From contig NC_015572.1 in assembly GCF_000214665.1 (NCBI RefSeq), positions 3,720,001 through 3,784,000 of the forward strand: a stretch of 64,000 nt of DNA. The letters run 5' to 3'. The stretch comes from Methylomonas methanica MC09 (GTDB lineage: Bacteria; Pseudomonadota; Gammaproteobacteria; Methylococcales; Methylomonadaceae). Positions within the stretch are counted from its first letter, which is position 1. Each line of letters begins with the position of its first letter. A program made the position numbers and the translations under genes. The notes beneath the pieces were generated by a model. The model ran no database searches. It was given only the letters and a program-made list of their open reading frames with translations, and was not told the origin of the DNA. Positions 42,339 through 51,457 of the stretch are shown here, piece after piece.

Positions 42339-42749
42339 ATGCTCAAAAAGATTAAATGGCTACTAGTCTTCTTATTGGCTGTACCAATTCTGCTGGTTGT
42401 TTTAGGTTTTTTTCAACTATGGAAAATGAGTTACAACCATACCGGTGAAATTTCGACCGCTTTAATTTATGGAGAGACAAATAAATCGAAGGACGCACAA
42501 CTTAATAACCAAATTATCACAACTGTGCTAAATACACGTTTCCCTTCAGGTAGCAAACTAGCCGATCTCCATTCAATGATTGATAAACTGGGTGGCAAAT
42601 GTAAAGTGAATCCAAAAGGCGGAATAGACTGTCGGATAAGCCAATCGTCAACTTTCTGCATATCGTCGTGGCTTGATATCCTTATTGACATCAATGCTGA
42701 TGAAACAATAAAAGATATCGAAGCACGAAGTGAGTGGCTAGGATGTTAA
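42339..42749 (+). CDS. Small membrane-anchored protein of unknown function
   Basis: The 136-residue protein has one N-terminal hydrophobic segment (KKIKWLLVFLLAVPILLVVLG, about 3-24) and a soluble remainder with four Cys at about residues 88, 97, 106 and 136. No family recognised. It is more AT-rich than its neighbours and sits between ftsB and ispD, which are normally adjacent, so it may be an insertion. Confidence 0.6.
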   Translation: MLKKIKWLLVFLLAVPILLVVLGFFQLWKMSYNHTGEISTALIYGETNKSKDAQLNNQIITTVLNTRFPSGSKLADLHSMIDKLGGKCKVNPKGGIDCRISQSSTFCISSWLDILIDINADETIKDIEARSEWLGC

Positions 42750-42826
42750 TTACTTATATCTTGATTAATAGTCAAGACCGACATCGACGTAGCCTCAATT
42801 AATCCCTCTTTGCAGACAACTCAGTA

Positions 42827-43531
42827 ATGAGAAAAAAAATATTTACCCACCTTTGCTGGGCCGTGGTGCCCGCAGCCGGCGTCGGCAAACGCATGCTGGC
42901 CGACCGCCCCAAACAATATCTGCCGCTGGCCGGCAAAACCGTTATCGAACACACCCTAAACCGGCTATTGCAATCCGGCGCCTTTCAGGCCGTGGCCGTA
43001 GCGATTTCGCTTGAAGACCCTTACTGGCCGGAGCTGGACATAGCCAAACATCCTGAGGTGATTACCGCCCCCGGCGGTAAGGAACGTGCCGATTCGGTGC
43101 TGTCTGCATTGAAAGCCCTGGAAGGCAAAGCGGATGAAAACGACTGGGTGTTGGTGCACGATGCCGCCCGCCCCTGTTTGACAGCCGAAGACATTCATTT
43201 GCAAATCGATTCCTTAAAAAACGATCCGGTCGGCGGCATTCTGGCCTTGTCCTCGCACGACACCTTAAAACACGTGGACGGCAATAGTATTACCGCCACC
43301 ATAGACCGCAAGCACGTCTGGCGGGCGCTAACGCCGCAGATGTTCAAATACGGCATGCTGCGCGATGCTTTGCAACAAACCGAAGGCAATCCGGCTATTA
43401 CCGACGAAGCCAGCGCGCTGGAGTTACTGGGCTTTCAACCGAAAATCGTCGAAGGCCGCCCGGACAACATCAAAATCACCCGCCCGGAAGATCTGGCCCT
43501 GGCGCAATTTTATATGGAGCAACAAGCATGA
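42827..43531 (+). CDS. ispD: 2-C-methyl-D-erythritol 4-phosphate cytidylyltransferase
   Basis: The 234-residue protein matches Isp[21 protein letters not shown] nucleotide-binding start, [39 protein letters not shown] and [10 protein letters not shown]. It makes CDP-methylerythritol in the non-mevalonate isoprenoid pathway. Its end overlaps ispF by 4 bp (ATGA). The annotated N-terminus is a few residues longer than usual ([11 protein letters not shown]). Confidence 0.96.
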   Translation: MRKKIFTHLCWAVVPAAGVGKRMLADRPKQYLPLAGKTVIEHTLNRLLQSGAFQAVAVAISLEDPYWPELDIAKHPEVITAPGGKERADSVLSALKALEGKADENDWVLVHDAARPCLTAEDIHLQIDSLKNDPVGGILALSSHDTLKHVDGNSITATIDRKHVWRALTPQMFKYGMLRDALQQTEGNPAITDEASALELLGFQPKIVEGRPDNIKITRPEDLALAQFYMEQQA

Positions 43532-44001
43532 TACGCGTAGGACAAGGTTACGACGTACACCGTTTCAACGATGGCGACCACATCATTCTGGGCGGCGTCA
43601 CCATCCCCTACGAAAAAGGTCTGGAAGCCCATTCCGACGGCGACGTGGTGTTGCACGCTTTAGCCGATGCCATCCTGGGTGCGGCGGCTTTGGGCGATAT
43701 CGGCAAACACTTTCCGGATACCGACCCCAACTTTAAAGGCGCCGACAGCCGGGTATTGCTGCGTCATGTGTATAAAATCGTGCAGGAAAAAGGCTATAAC
43801 CTAGTGAACGCCGACGTCACCATCATCGCCCAGGCCCCGAAAATGCTGCCGCATATCGATGCCATGCGCGCCAACATCGCCGCCGACTTGCTGGTCGACA
43901 TCGACTTCATCAACGTCAAAGCCACCACCACCGAAAAACTGGGTTTCGAAGGCCGCAAGGAAGGCATCGCCGTACAAGCGGCGGTACTGATCGAGAAATA
44001 G
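43528..44001 (+). CDS. ispF: 2-C-methyl-D-erythritol 2,4-cyclodiphosphate synthase
   Basis: The 157-residue protein matches Isp[12 protein letters not shown] (metal ligands Asp, His), [26 protein letters not shown] and [16 protein letters not shown]. It forms the cyclic diphosphate from the IspE product. It starts within the stop of ispD. The 108 bp after it carry a dispersed repeat shared with the truD downstream region. Confidence 0.97.
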   Translation: MIRVGQGYDVHRFNDGDHIILGGVTIPYEKGLEAHSDGDVVLHALADAILGAAALGDIGKHFPDTDPNFKGADSRVLLRHVYKIVQEKGYNLVNADVTIIAQAPKMLPHIDAMRANIAADLLVDIDFINVKATTTEKLGFEGRKEGIAVQAAVLIEK

Positions 44002-44005
44002 ACGT

Positions 44006-44099
44006 AAGTCAGGGGGCGCGATAGCGTTCCCTGACAATTTCGCAGCCGACAACATTCGGAATGTCACGTAATCACTCGACAACCTGACCTACGCTATTT
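44006..44099. repeat. Dispersed REP-like repeat, copy 1
   Basis: Starts AAGTCAGGGGGCGCGATAGC and continues through GTTCCCTGACAA, GTCACGTAA and CCTGACCTAC. It is a diverged copy of the repeat after truD. GTCAGGG and CCCTGAC form a hairpin. Confidence 0.75.
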
Positions 44100-44109
44100 C
44101 ACATACCCA

Positions 44110-45141
44110 ATGACAGATTTTAGTTTACCCGAATGGCCCTATGCCTTTGGCGGCCCCTCCGGCACAGGTAACATCAAAACAGAACCCGACGACTTCATCG
44201 TCGAAGAAAGCCTGTCTTTTCAACCGGAAGGCAACGGCGAACACGTATTCCTGCACATCGAAAAAATCGGCGAAAACACCGAATATGTGGCTCGTCTGCT
44301 GGCGAGACATGCCGGCGTCCGGCAGCGCGATATCGGTTACGCCGGCCTGAAAGACCGCCATGGCCGCACCCGGCAATGGTTCAGCGTCTGGTTGCCCGGC
44401 AAGGCCGACCCCGACTGGTCGCCGCTGGAAACCGGCAATCTGAAAATTCTGCAAAGCATTCGCCATCCGCGCAAACTCAAACGCGGCGTACTGGCCGGCA
44501 ATCGCTTCAGTTTGCGCATCCGCAACTGGCAAGGCGACCGCGACCGGGCCGAACAGCAACTGCGGCAAATCCAGACCCAAGGCTTTCCGAATTATTTCGG
44601 CGAACAGCGTTTCGGCCACCAGGGCCGCAATATCGACAAAGCCTTGGCGATGTTCGGCGGCGTCCGGGTTAAACCCGAGCAACGCTCGATTTACCTATCC
44701 GCCGCACGTTCGTACTTGTTTAATCTGATACTGGCCGAGCGTGTTCAGCAGCAAACCTGGCTACGCGTGTTACCCGGCGATGTGTGTAAGTTACAAGGCA
44801 GTAACAGCCAGTTTGTGGCGGAAACGCCGGAGCAAACCCTGCAACAGCGCATGGCTGGCGGCGACATTCATGCCACCGCCGCACTGTGGGGCAAAGGCCT
44901 TAACCCCGCCGGCGGCGAGGTGGCTGACTTGGAAAATGCTGTGATTGCCGGCCAACCGGCATTGGCGACCGGCTTATTAAAAGCCGGCCTGGAACTGGAC
45001 CGCCGCGCCTTGCGCGTAATCCCGGAAAACCTGAATTGGCAGTGGACGAACGAGTGTTTGCACCTGGATTTCGGCTTGCCCGCTGGTAGTTACGCAACGG
45101 CTTTGTTACGCGAGTTGATACAGGTATCTGTAGGCTTGTAG
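44110..45141 (+). CDS. truD: tRNA pseudouridine(13) synthase
   Basis: The 343-residue protein matches TruD: IKTEPDDFIVEE, HVFLHIEKIGENTEYVAR, VGYAGLKDRHGRTRQWFSV-type catalytic segment (GYAGLKDRHG, with the catalytic Asp), GFPNYFGEQRFG and the end DFGLPAGSYATALLRELI. It makes pseudouridine 13 in tRNA-Glu. The last 100 or so bases are duplicated in tandem immediately downstream, without affecting this copy. Confidence 0.95.
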   Translation: MTDFSLPEWPYAFGGPSGTGNIKTEPDDFIVEESLSFQPEGNGEHVFLHIEKIGENTEYVARLLARHAGVRQRDIGYAGLKDRHGRTRQWFSVWLPGKADPDWSPLETGNLKILQSIRHPRKLKRGVLAGNRFSLRIRNWQGDRDRAEQQLRQIQTQGFPNYFGEQRFGHQGRNIDKALAMFGGVRVKPEQRSIYLSAARSYLFNLILAERVQQQTWLRVLPGDVCKLQGSNSQFVAETPEQTLQQRMAGGDIHATAALWGKGLNPAGGEVADLENAVIAGQPALATGLLKAGLELDRRALRVIPENLNWQWTNECLHLDFGLPAGSYATALLRELIQVSVGL

Positions 45142-45438
45142 GTCAGGGTGCGCGACAGCGTTCCCTGACAAATTTGAGCTTATAACTTCGAATTGTCACG
45201 TAACCGCTATCGCGGCAACGCGACCTACCTGACTTTAGTTGGCAGTGGACGAACGAGTGTTTACACCTGGATTTCGGCTTGCCCGCCGGTAGTTACGCAA
45301 CGGCCTTGTTGCGAGGGTTGATACAGGTATCTGCAGGCTTGTAGGTCAGGGTGCGCGATTGCGTTCCCTGACAAATTTGAGCTTACGACTTCGAATTGTC
45401 ACGTAACCGCTATCGCGGCAACGTGACCTACCTGACTT
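45036..45438. repeat. 203-bp tandem duplication of the truD 3' end
   Basis: Unit 1 is 45036-45238 and unit 2 is 45239-about 45438. Each holds the last part of truD, its stop, and a REP-like repeat (45138-45233 and 45341-45436). The units differ at a handful of positions. Unit 2 is an untranslated remnant ending RGLIQVSAGL. Confidence 0.9.
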
Positions 45439-46098
45439 TTAGTAAAATCCATACCGAGACTCCATATAGCTCATCAACTCTCTCAACGAGGACTCAACAG
45501 TATTCATAGAATTTTCAAGGTACTGATAAGATATATCAATTACATCCGACTCAATGGAAAGCCCTACTACTTTTCCCGAAATACTTTTTAGTTTATTTAT
45601 TTTTTCTTCACTAAGAGATCTAATATTTCCATTGCAGTGAGCCATATAATTCCTTACCGTATTAATTTGCCCTATATCTTCTATTATTTTGTTAGAGAAC
45701 TGATATTCGTAACCCAAAACGTGCTTCATATACTTATTTTGAGTTGATATTGGAGATTTCCCATTGATGTCTTTTAGAGATAAATCTTTTTCTTCTTTCA
45801 GCTTCGCATAATCAAGAAGCCGAGCAACCGAATTTTCGAATATCGCGTAGATGGTAACAATAAATGGAATCCGAATAATTCTGGGCATTTCGTCTTCGGC
45901 AATTTGATATACATGCTGATACTCGTGATATTCTGAACTTGTATAATTTTTCATTTCCTCTGAGATATAGCCTTCACACGCGGATTTTACGCCATTTTCA
46001 ATCTGGGAAAGATAAGCTTGTAGTACGATCAATTCGACTTTTATCTCAATACCGGGATACCGAAAATCCATATTCAATATACCTTTTAACGATACCAT
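45439..46098 (-). CDS. HEPN-like protein on a candidate gene cassette
   Basis: The 219-residue protein is helical, with a long acidic N-terminal half and a C-terminal segment IGQINTVRNYMAHCNGNIRSL. RNYMAH fits the R-x4-H motif of HEPN domains, which act as ribonucleases or nucleic-acid/toxin-antitoxin modules. No partner antitoxin is recognised. GGAGG lies 7 bases before the ATG. The gene is AT-rich and lies directly behind an attC-like site (46111-46195), as expected of an integron cassette gene, and next to the duplicated truD end. Function is otherwise unknown. Confidence 0.6.
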   Translation of the reverse strand: MVSLKGILNMDFRYPGIEIKVELIVLQAYLSQIENGVKSACEGYISEEMKNYTSSEYHEYQHVYQIAEDEMPRIIRIPFIVTIYAIFENSVARLLDYAKLKEEKDLSLKDINGKSPISTQNKYMKHVLGYEYQFSNKIIEDIGQINTVRNYMAHCNGNIRSLSEEKINKLKSISGKVVGLSIESDVIDISYQYLENSMNTVESSLRELMSYMESRYGFY

Positions 46099-46110
46099 CT
46101 TACCTCCGTA

Positions 46111-46195
46111 GCATAACGCCTACAGCAGGGGAGGCAAAAAGTGAAGCGACGAAGGAGCGTAGCTTTTTGAATTCCCTTGCCTGTACTTGTTAGGT
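46111..46195 (-). other. Candidate integron attC recombination site
   Basis: On the minus strand it runs from ACCTAAC to GTTATGC. The two arms pair as TAAC, a 3-base mismatch, TACAG, then an extra G, then CA.GGGA and CAAAAAG, closing on a loop of about 20 bases. That order (R box, unpaired spacer, L box, extrahelical base) is the signature of attC. The last seven bases are not a perfect GTTRRRY. No integrase gene is in the window. Confidence 0.6.
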
Positions 46196-46268
46196 GATTG
46201 ACAAGTTGATCGCTAAATAATACTTCAAATTTATCACTAATTTTTGATTGCATTTAGATTCCCTTTTG

Positions 46269-46493
46269 CTATATCTCAGGACTAAGTTCGCATTCATAGA
46301 CTTCAATTTCCCACTCAAGATTTCCGGCTGAGTCAATTTTGTAGGCCAGTACCATTGCTTTACCATTTTTGTCGGTGAACCCCTGATCTAATTGCACTGT
46401 ATCTCCGAGTTGTGGGAATGTATTTTTGCTTCCTGATATGTACCGAGCTCTATCACTAGGAATATTTTTTAGTAAGGTTGCTTTCTTTGGCAT
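46269..46493 (-). CDS. Small cassette protein of unknown function
   Basis: The 74-residue protein (MPKKATLLKNIPSDRARYIS...) is probably soluble, has no recognised domain and ends with an acidic tail. The start at ATG 46493 is favoured because AGGTG lies about 8 bases upstream; a GTG at 46505 is the alternative. Just upstream on the minus strand is GTTAGGT (46504-46510), matching the right-hand end of a cassette recombination site, so the gene begins about 10 bases inside a cassette boundary. Confidence 0.55.
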   Translation of the reverse strand: MPKKATLLKNIPSDRARYISGSKNTFPQLGDTVQLDQGFTDKNGKAMVLAYKIDSAGNLEWEIEVYECELSPEI

Positions 46494-46510
46494 AACTTCG
46501 TTCACCTAAC

Positions 46511-46815
46511 AAGGAATTAAATAGTTAACCGTATATCTACCCGCAAATGCTCTTCTACACGATAACTTTTTGATAGGCATATGATTTTCCTTTCGGTATA
46601 TCATCGGTGACAAGTAAAAATCACCGGTAATGATGAAATTGTTGTCATTGAACCAGATGGTGCGATAGACCGCAATCGTTAGCTATGGGCAGCCATCCAC
46701 AGCAAAGAGGTATTTAAATTTGGTGTTAGCAGCCATACGAACCTTATAAGCCAAGCGTAGCCCGGATGTAATGCAATGAAATCCGCGGAAAGTCTCATAA
46801 AATCCTGAATTTCAA
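46511..46815. other. Intergenic region, about 305 bp
   Basis: No intact gene. A short frame ending GNDEIVVIEPDGAIDRNR (about 46612-46683) may be a decayed gene end. A GTAGCCCGGATG...AATCCG palindromic repeat, common in Gammaproteobacteria, is at about 46758-46791. Confidence 0.4.
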
Positions 46816-49509
46816 TTAGCGTCCTATAGCCACCTTACCCGCATCGGCCAATAGCGTTTTTAACTCCGGCAGACAGGAGCCGCAGCCTGTGCCGGCGCTC
46901 AGGCATTCGCCTATGCCGGCCACGCTGTCCAGTTTATGTTCGGCTATGGCCTGCAGTATGGTTTTTTCGCCGACGTTAAAGCAGGAGCAAACAGTACGGC
47001 CTACATCCTGCTCGCCTCGCGGCGGCAGGCCGCTGAGCAGGCTCAGGCGTTCCTTGCGGGTTAGTTCCGGTTTGCCGAACAAGCCGCACAACCAGCCCGG
47101 TTCCGGCAGCTCGTTTTGCGCGGTGACAAATACACAGACCGATAAACGCCCGGCTTCGATAGTCGCCATTCGATAGTCGCCGATATCGATATCGCTGTAT
47201 TCCAGGCATTCAGCCGATTCCTGCGAAGCATCCGAGAACAGCGTTTTACTCCAGTTCGGCAAGTCGTCTATAGCCGCCTGCCCGGCCAAGTGATAACGCC
47301 AAAAACCCTCGCCCTTTACTTTAATTTGATATTCGGCACCGCCAATCCGCAAGGCTTGCCGCGACAATACCAAGGCTTGCCAGCGCGGTTGCCAGGCTTC
47401 TATCCGTACCGGTGTTTGCTTGCTTTCCGGCTGGCCGGACAAGGGGTCGACTACCGGATTCACTAGCGCGCCTACTCTGCCTCGACTACTCAATTGGCCG
47501 GTCCAATGCATGGGCACGAACAAACTGCCTGGTTGCTGGGAGACTGTGATATCGATGCGGGCCAGCATATCGCCCCAGCGACTGGTCAATTTGGCCAAAC
47601 CGCGTTGCCTGAATCCCAAACGCAAGGCATCGGCGGGATGGATTTCCACCGTCGGTTCCGGCTTATGGCTGTTCAGTTTGGCCGCCAAGGCAGTGCGGGT
47701 CATGGTGTGCCATTGGTCGCGCAGCCGGCCGGTGTTCAAGGTAAACGGATACTCGGCATCGGTGGCGTGAAACGGCGCTCGCGGGTTGATCGGAATAAAA
47801 CAGGCCTTGCCGTGTTCGGTATAAAAGCGGCCATCGCTAAACAGCCGCGCGGTACCGTGCATCGCCGTTGCAGTCACCGGCCATTGTATCGGCGGCAGGG
47901 CGTCGAACTGGCTTTGCTCGATACTGGCAAAGGCGGAAATATCGAAATCTCTGATGCCGTGCTCGCTATCGTTTTCAAACCCGGATAGCGCCGCATGTTC
48001 TCTAAAAATCTCGGCGCTGTTCTGATAATCAAAGCCGGCGAAGCCCATGCGTTGCGCAACTTGGCAGATAATCCACCAGTCCGGCCGGGCTTGGCCCGAG
48101 GGGGCGAACAAAGGCCGTTGCCGGGAAATGCGCCGCTCCAGATTGGTGACCGTACCGTCTTTTTCGCTCCAGCCGGTGGCCGGCAGTTTTACGTGTGCAA
48201 ACGCCAGGGTATCGGTATTGGCAATACAGTCCGATACCACCACCAACGGGCATTGCTGCAGGGCGCGCTTGATTTTGTCCGCGTCCGGCATCGACACCAC
48301 CGGATTTGTGGCCATGATCCAAACCGCTTTGAGGCGACCGTCGGCGACGGCATCGAATAATTCCACGGCTTTCAGACCCTGGCGATTGGCGACGCGGTCG
48401 CTGCCCCAAAACCGCCCGACTCTATCGACATGCAGCGGATTCTCCAAATCCATATGCGCCGCCAGCATATTGGCCAAGCCGCCCACTTCCCGCCCGCCCA
48501 TGGCATTGGGCTGGCCGGTCAGCGAAAACGGCCCGCTGCCGGGTTTGCCGATTTTGCCGCTGGCCAGATGGCAGTTGATGATGGCGTTGCATTTATCCGA
48601 ACCGGAGCTGGATTGATTGATACCTTGCGAATAAACCGTCACCACTTTTTTTAACTTGGCGAACCAGGCGAATAGCTGCGCCAGATCGTGGGCAGCCAAG
48701 CCGCAAGCCGTGGCCAAGTCGTCAAAATCGTCAGCACAAGCTTGAGCCGCCGCCAAGGCGGGCACGAAATCCTGGCAATGCCTGTCTATAAAATCCCTGT
48801 CCAACGAGCCGGTTTCGGCCAGATACGCCAACAAGCCGTTAAACAGCAAGGCATCCATACCCGGCTTGATGGACAAATGCAGATCGGCAATATCGCAAGT
48901 ACTGGTGGCGCGCGGATCGATCACTACAATCTTCAAGCTTGGGTTACTCTCCTTGGCGCGGCGGATGCGCTGAAAGGCAATCGGGTGACACCAGGCGGCA
49001 TTGGAACCGACCAGCACGATCAGCTCGGCTTGTTCCAAATCTTCGTAGCTGCACGGCACGGCATCGGCGCCGAAAGCGCGTTTGTAGCCCACCACCGCCG
49101 ACGACATGCACAGTCTGGAGTTCGTGTCGATATTGGCCGAACCGATGAAACCTTTCATCAGTTTGTTGGCGACGTAGTAATCTTCGGTCAACAGTTGGCC
49201 CGAGACATAAAACCCCACCGCATCCGGGCCGTACTCGGCGATGATGGCGGAAAAGCGGTCGGCGACATGGGCCAAGGCACTGTCCCAGTCGGTGGTCTGG
49301 CCGTTGATTTCCGGCTGCAGCAAGCGGTTTTCCAAACTGACGGTATCGCCCAACGTGGCGCCCTTGGAACACAGGCGACCGAAATTGGCCGGGTGCTGTG
49401 CGTCGCCCTTGATATTGACGATATGTTTCTCGGCGTCGATCAGCGTGGCTTCAATACCGCAGCCGACACCGCAATAGGGGCAAGTGGTTTTAATAGGGGA
49501 CGGATTCAT
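46816..49509 (-). CDS. nasA: Assimilatory nitrate reductase, catalytic subunit
   Basis: The 897-residue cytoplasmic molybdoenzyme has the N-terminal [4Fe-4S] motif TCPYCGVGCGIEA and LCSKGATLG, the molybdopterin domains (YVANKLMKGF, NTNSRLCMSSAV with no Cys or Ser twin-arginine signal), and C-terminal NTGRLRDQWHTMTRTA. It ends with a BFD-type [2Fe-2S] domain (CSCFNVGEK near residue 845, and CGSC near 880) as in NasA/NarB-like enzymes. It reduces nitrate to nitrite for assimilation. It is the last gene of the nrt-cyn-nas operon. The electron donor is probably the upstream flavoprotein. No nitrite reductase gene is in the window. Confidence 0.95.
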   Translation of the reverse strand: MNPSPIKTTCPYCGVGCGIEATLIDAEKHIVNIKGDAQHPANFGRLCSKGATLGDTVSLENRLLQPEINGQTTDWDSALAHVADRFSAIIAEYGPDAVGFYVSGQLLTEDYYVANKLMKGFIGSANIDTNSRLCMSSAVVGYKRAFGADAVPCSYEDLEQAELIVLVGSNAAWCHPIAFQRIRRAKESNPSLKIVVIDPRATSTCDIADLHLSIKPGMDALLFNGLLAYLAETGSLDRDFIDRHCQDFVPALAAAQACADDFDDLATACGLAAHDLAQLFAWFAKLKKVVTVYSQGINQSSSGSDKCNAIINCHLASGKIGKPGSGPFSLTGQPNAMGGREVGGLANMLAAHMDLENPLHVDRVGRFWGSDRVANRQGLKAVELFDAVADGRLKAVWIMATNPVVSMPDADKIKRALQQCPLVVVSDCIANTDTLAFAHVKLPATGWSEKDGTVTNLERRISRQRPLFAPSGQARPDWWIICQVAQRMGFAGFDYQNSAEIFREHAALSGFENDSEHGIRDFDISAFASIEQSQFDALPPIQWPVTATAMHGTARLFSDGRFYTEHGKACFIPINPRAPFHATDAEYPFTLNTGRLRDQWHTMTRTALAAKLNSHKPEPTVEIHPADALRLGFRQRGLAKLTSRWGDMLARIDITVSQQPGSLFVPMHWTGQLSSRGRVGALVNPVVDPLSGQPESKQTPVRIEAWQPRWQALVLSRQALRIGGAEYQIKVKGEGFWRYHLAGQAAIDDLPNWSKTLFSDASQESAECLEYSDIDIGDYRMATIEAGRLSVCVFVTAQNELPEPGWLCGLFGKPELTRKERLSLLSGLPPRGEQDVGRTVCSCFNVGEKTILQAIAEHKLDSVAGIGECLSAGTGCGSCLPELKTLLADAGKVAIGR

Positions 49510-49678
49510 GGTTTCATCCTAAAGCGATTTCCCGCGCAAACTATATCTGACTGACTGGTCTTTTTGTCCATCTGCTTACACTCAAAAAAGTGACATCGCC
49601 CAACTATGCGCGCTTTTGCCAAGCATGTCGCCAAACAAACTTCTACGCGAACGGGGTATATTGATTCTGACGGTGTTC

Positions 49679-50899
49679 CTAAGCCGCTAATTCGACCGGT
49701 TGGAAAATCAGCCGGTCGCGAATAGCGGCGACGTTAGTCCGGTTCTTGACCAGATTCAAATACCACGCGCTATCGCTGGTGTCGCCGTACATAATCATGC
49801 CGGCGATGACATTGTCTCTTAAAACGATTTTGCGATACACACCCTGGGCATGGTCGACCAGCACCTGCTGCTGGCACGTCGAGTCGCCTTCAAAATCGCC
49901 GACCGAAAACAAATCGATTCCGGTCACTTTCAGCATGGTGGCCGACAGTAAAGTCCGGTACTCCGCCGAGGTGCGCCCCGCCAGCTGCTGCGCGCACACC
50001 TTGGCCTGTTCGTAAACCGGCGCCACCAGTCCGAATACCTCGCCCCGGTGTTGTACGCATTCGCCCACCGAATAAATGCGCGGGTCGCTGGTTTGCAAAT
50101 TATCGTCGACAATAATGCCGCGCTCGCAATCCAAGTCCATGGCTTGCCCCAACGCAATGTTGGGTAGAATGCCGGTGGCCATCACCAAAATATCGGCGGG
50201 CAGCAGGCTGTTATCGCTGAGCCGCACCTTACTGATGTGATGATCCCGACTGACGACTTCGCTAATCGTCACGCCCAGGCGAAATTCTATACCTTTATCT
50301 TCCAGTTGCCGCTGCAGGAACCCGGCCGCCTGTTTATCCAACTGCCGGTTCAATAAATGTCCGGCCCGGTTCACCACCGTGACTTGCATGCCGCGTTGCA
50401 TCAAACCGTTGGCCGCTTCCAGGCCCAGCAATCCGCCGCCCAGAATTACCGCGTGTTGTTTGGTTTGGGCTTTTTCTATCATGGTTTGCACGTCGGCGAT
50501 GTCGCGAAATCCCATGACGCCTTCCGTTTCCCGCCCCGGAATGTCCAGCATCAACGGTAGCGATCCGGTGGCAATCAAAAGCTTGTCGTACTCGGCAGTG
50601 GTGCCGTCTTTGGCTATGACTCGGCGCTTAACTCTATCGACAGCGACGACAGCTTTATCCTTTCCGCAATGCAAGGTGATTCGGTTACGCCGATACCAGG
50701 CAAAATCGTGAATCATAATGTCGTCTATGCTTTTGGCGCCAAACAGCACCGGCGTCAGCATGATGCGATTATAGTTGCCGTGCGGTTCGGCGCCGAACAC
50801 AGTAATCTGATACTGTTCCGGCGCCAGCTGCAGCAATTCGTCAACGGTGCGCATACCGGCCATACCGTTGCCGATGACGACGAGTTTTTGTTTGCTCAT
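49679..50899 (-). CDS. nasB: FAD-dependent NAD(P)H oxidoreductase, nitrate reductase electron-transfer subunit
   Basis: The product is about 406 residues from ATG 50899 (MSKQKLVVIGNGMAGMRTVDELL). An alternative ATG at 50938 overlaps the cynS stop and adds 13 residues. The FAD-binding GxGxxG start, LIATGSLPLMLDIPG, the NAD-binding VILGGGLLGLEAANGL and SVGECVQHRG match the N-terminal part of NirB and NasB-type flavoproteins, without the siroheme domain. It should pass electrons from NAD(P)H to the nitrate reductase nasA, which follows by about 170 bp. The assignment as NasB rests on operon context. Confidence 0.8.
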   Translation of the reverse strand: MSKQKLVVIGNGMAGMRTVDELLQLAPEQYQITVFGAEPHGNYNRIMLTPVLFGAKSIDDIMIHDFAWYRRNRITLHCGKDKAVVAVDRVKRRVIAKDGTTAEYDKLLIATGSLPLMLDIPGRETEGVMGFRDIADVQTMIEKAQTKQHAVILGGGLLGLEAANGLMQRGMQVTVVNRAGHLLNRQLDKQAAGFLQRQLEDKGIEFRLGVTISEVVSRDHHISKVRLSDNSLLPADILVMATGILPNIALGQAMDLDCERGIIVDDNLQTSDPRIYSVGECVQHRGEVFGLVAPVYEQAKVCAQQLAGRTSAEYRTLLSATMLKVTGIDLFSVGDFEGDSTCQQQVLVDHAQGVYRKIVLRDNVIAGMIMYGDTSDSAWYLNLVKNRTNVAAIRDRLIFQPVELAA

Positions 50900-50931
50900 G
50901 TTAATCGGGTGAAAAGGACCTGTTTCCGTGT

Positions 50932-51375
50932 CTACCATTTTTTGTACGGCAAAAACTTGCCGGACATGCTGATGTGCACCCGGTCGCCCTTGGGGTCGGT
51001 TTCTTTTTCCACGTTCATCGAGAAATCGATCGCGCTCATGATGCCGTCGCCGAATTTCTCGTGAATAATGGCTTTCAATGGCATGCCGTATACCTGCAGA
51101 ATTTCGTAAAAACGGTAAATCAAGGGATCGGTCGGCACCATCGGCCCCAAGCCCTTGAGCGGAAAGTCCTGCAGGGCCTCGATGGCGTCTGCATCCAGAC
51201 TCAGCGCCTGACCCAGTTTTTGGGCTTCATCCAGCTCGGCCCTCGCCTGTCCGTAAAATAATGCGGCTACCCAGACCTCATCCCGTCCCAATAGAGTTTC
51301 CAAATCGGCAAACTTTAAGCCTTTTTGTTTTTTAGCCGTAAACAATATCTCGGTCAGCTGTTGTTGATTCATCAC
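50932..51375 (-). CDS. cynS: Cyanate hydratase (cyanase)
   Basis: The 147-residue protein matches CynS in length and sequence: the N-terminal helical domain and the C-terminal catalytic part with [11 protein letters not shown] (Arg and Glu of the active site) and [11 protein letters not shown] (Ser). It decomposes cyanate with bicarbonate to ammonia and carbon dioxide, so it provides nitrogen. Its presence in the nitrate operon suggests the transporter may also take up cyanate, as in cyanobacterial nrt/cyn systems. Confidence 0.95.
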   Translation of the reverse strand: MMNQQQLTEILFTAKKQKGLKFADLETLLGRDEVWVAALFYGQARAELDEAQKLGQALSLDADAIEALQDFPLKGLGPMVPTDPLIYRFYEILQVYGMPLKAIIHEKFGDGIMSAIDFSMNVEKETDPKGDRVHISMSGKFLPYKKW

Positions 51376-51457
51376 ACACCTCGAACACTAAAAATCCAAT
51401 ACATTTAAAATTAGAGTCATCGCGCCGCTTCATGCCGCAGAACCGGCGCGCTTATGT

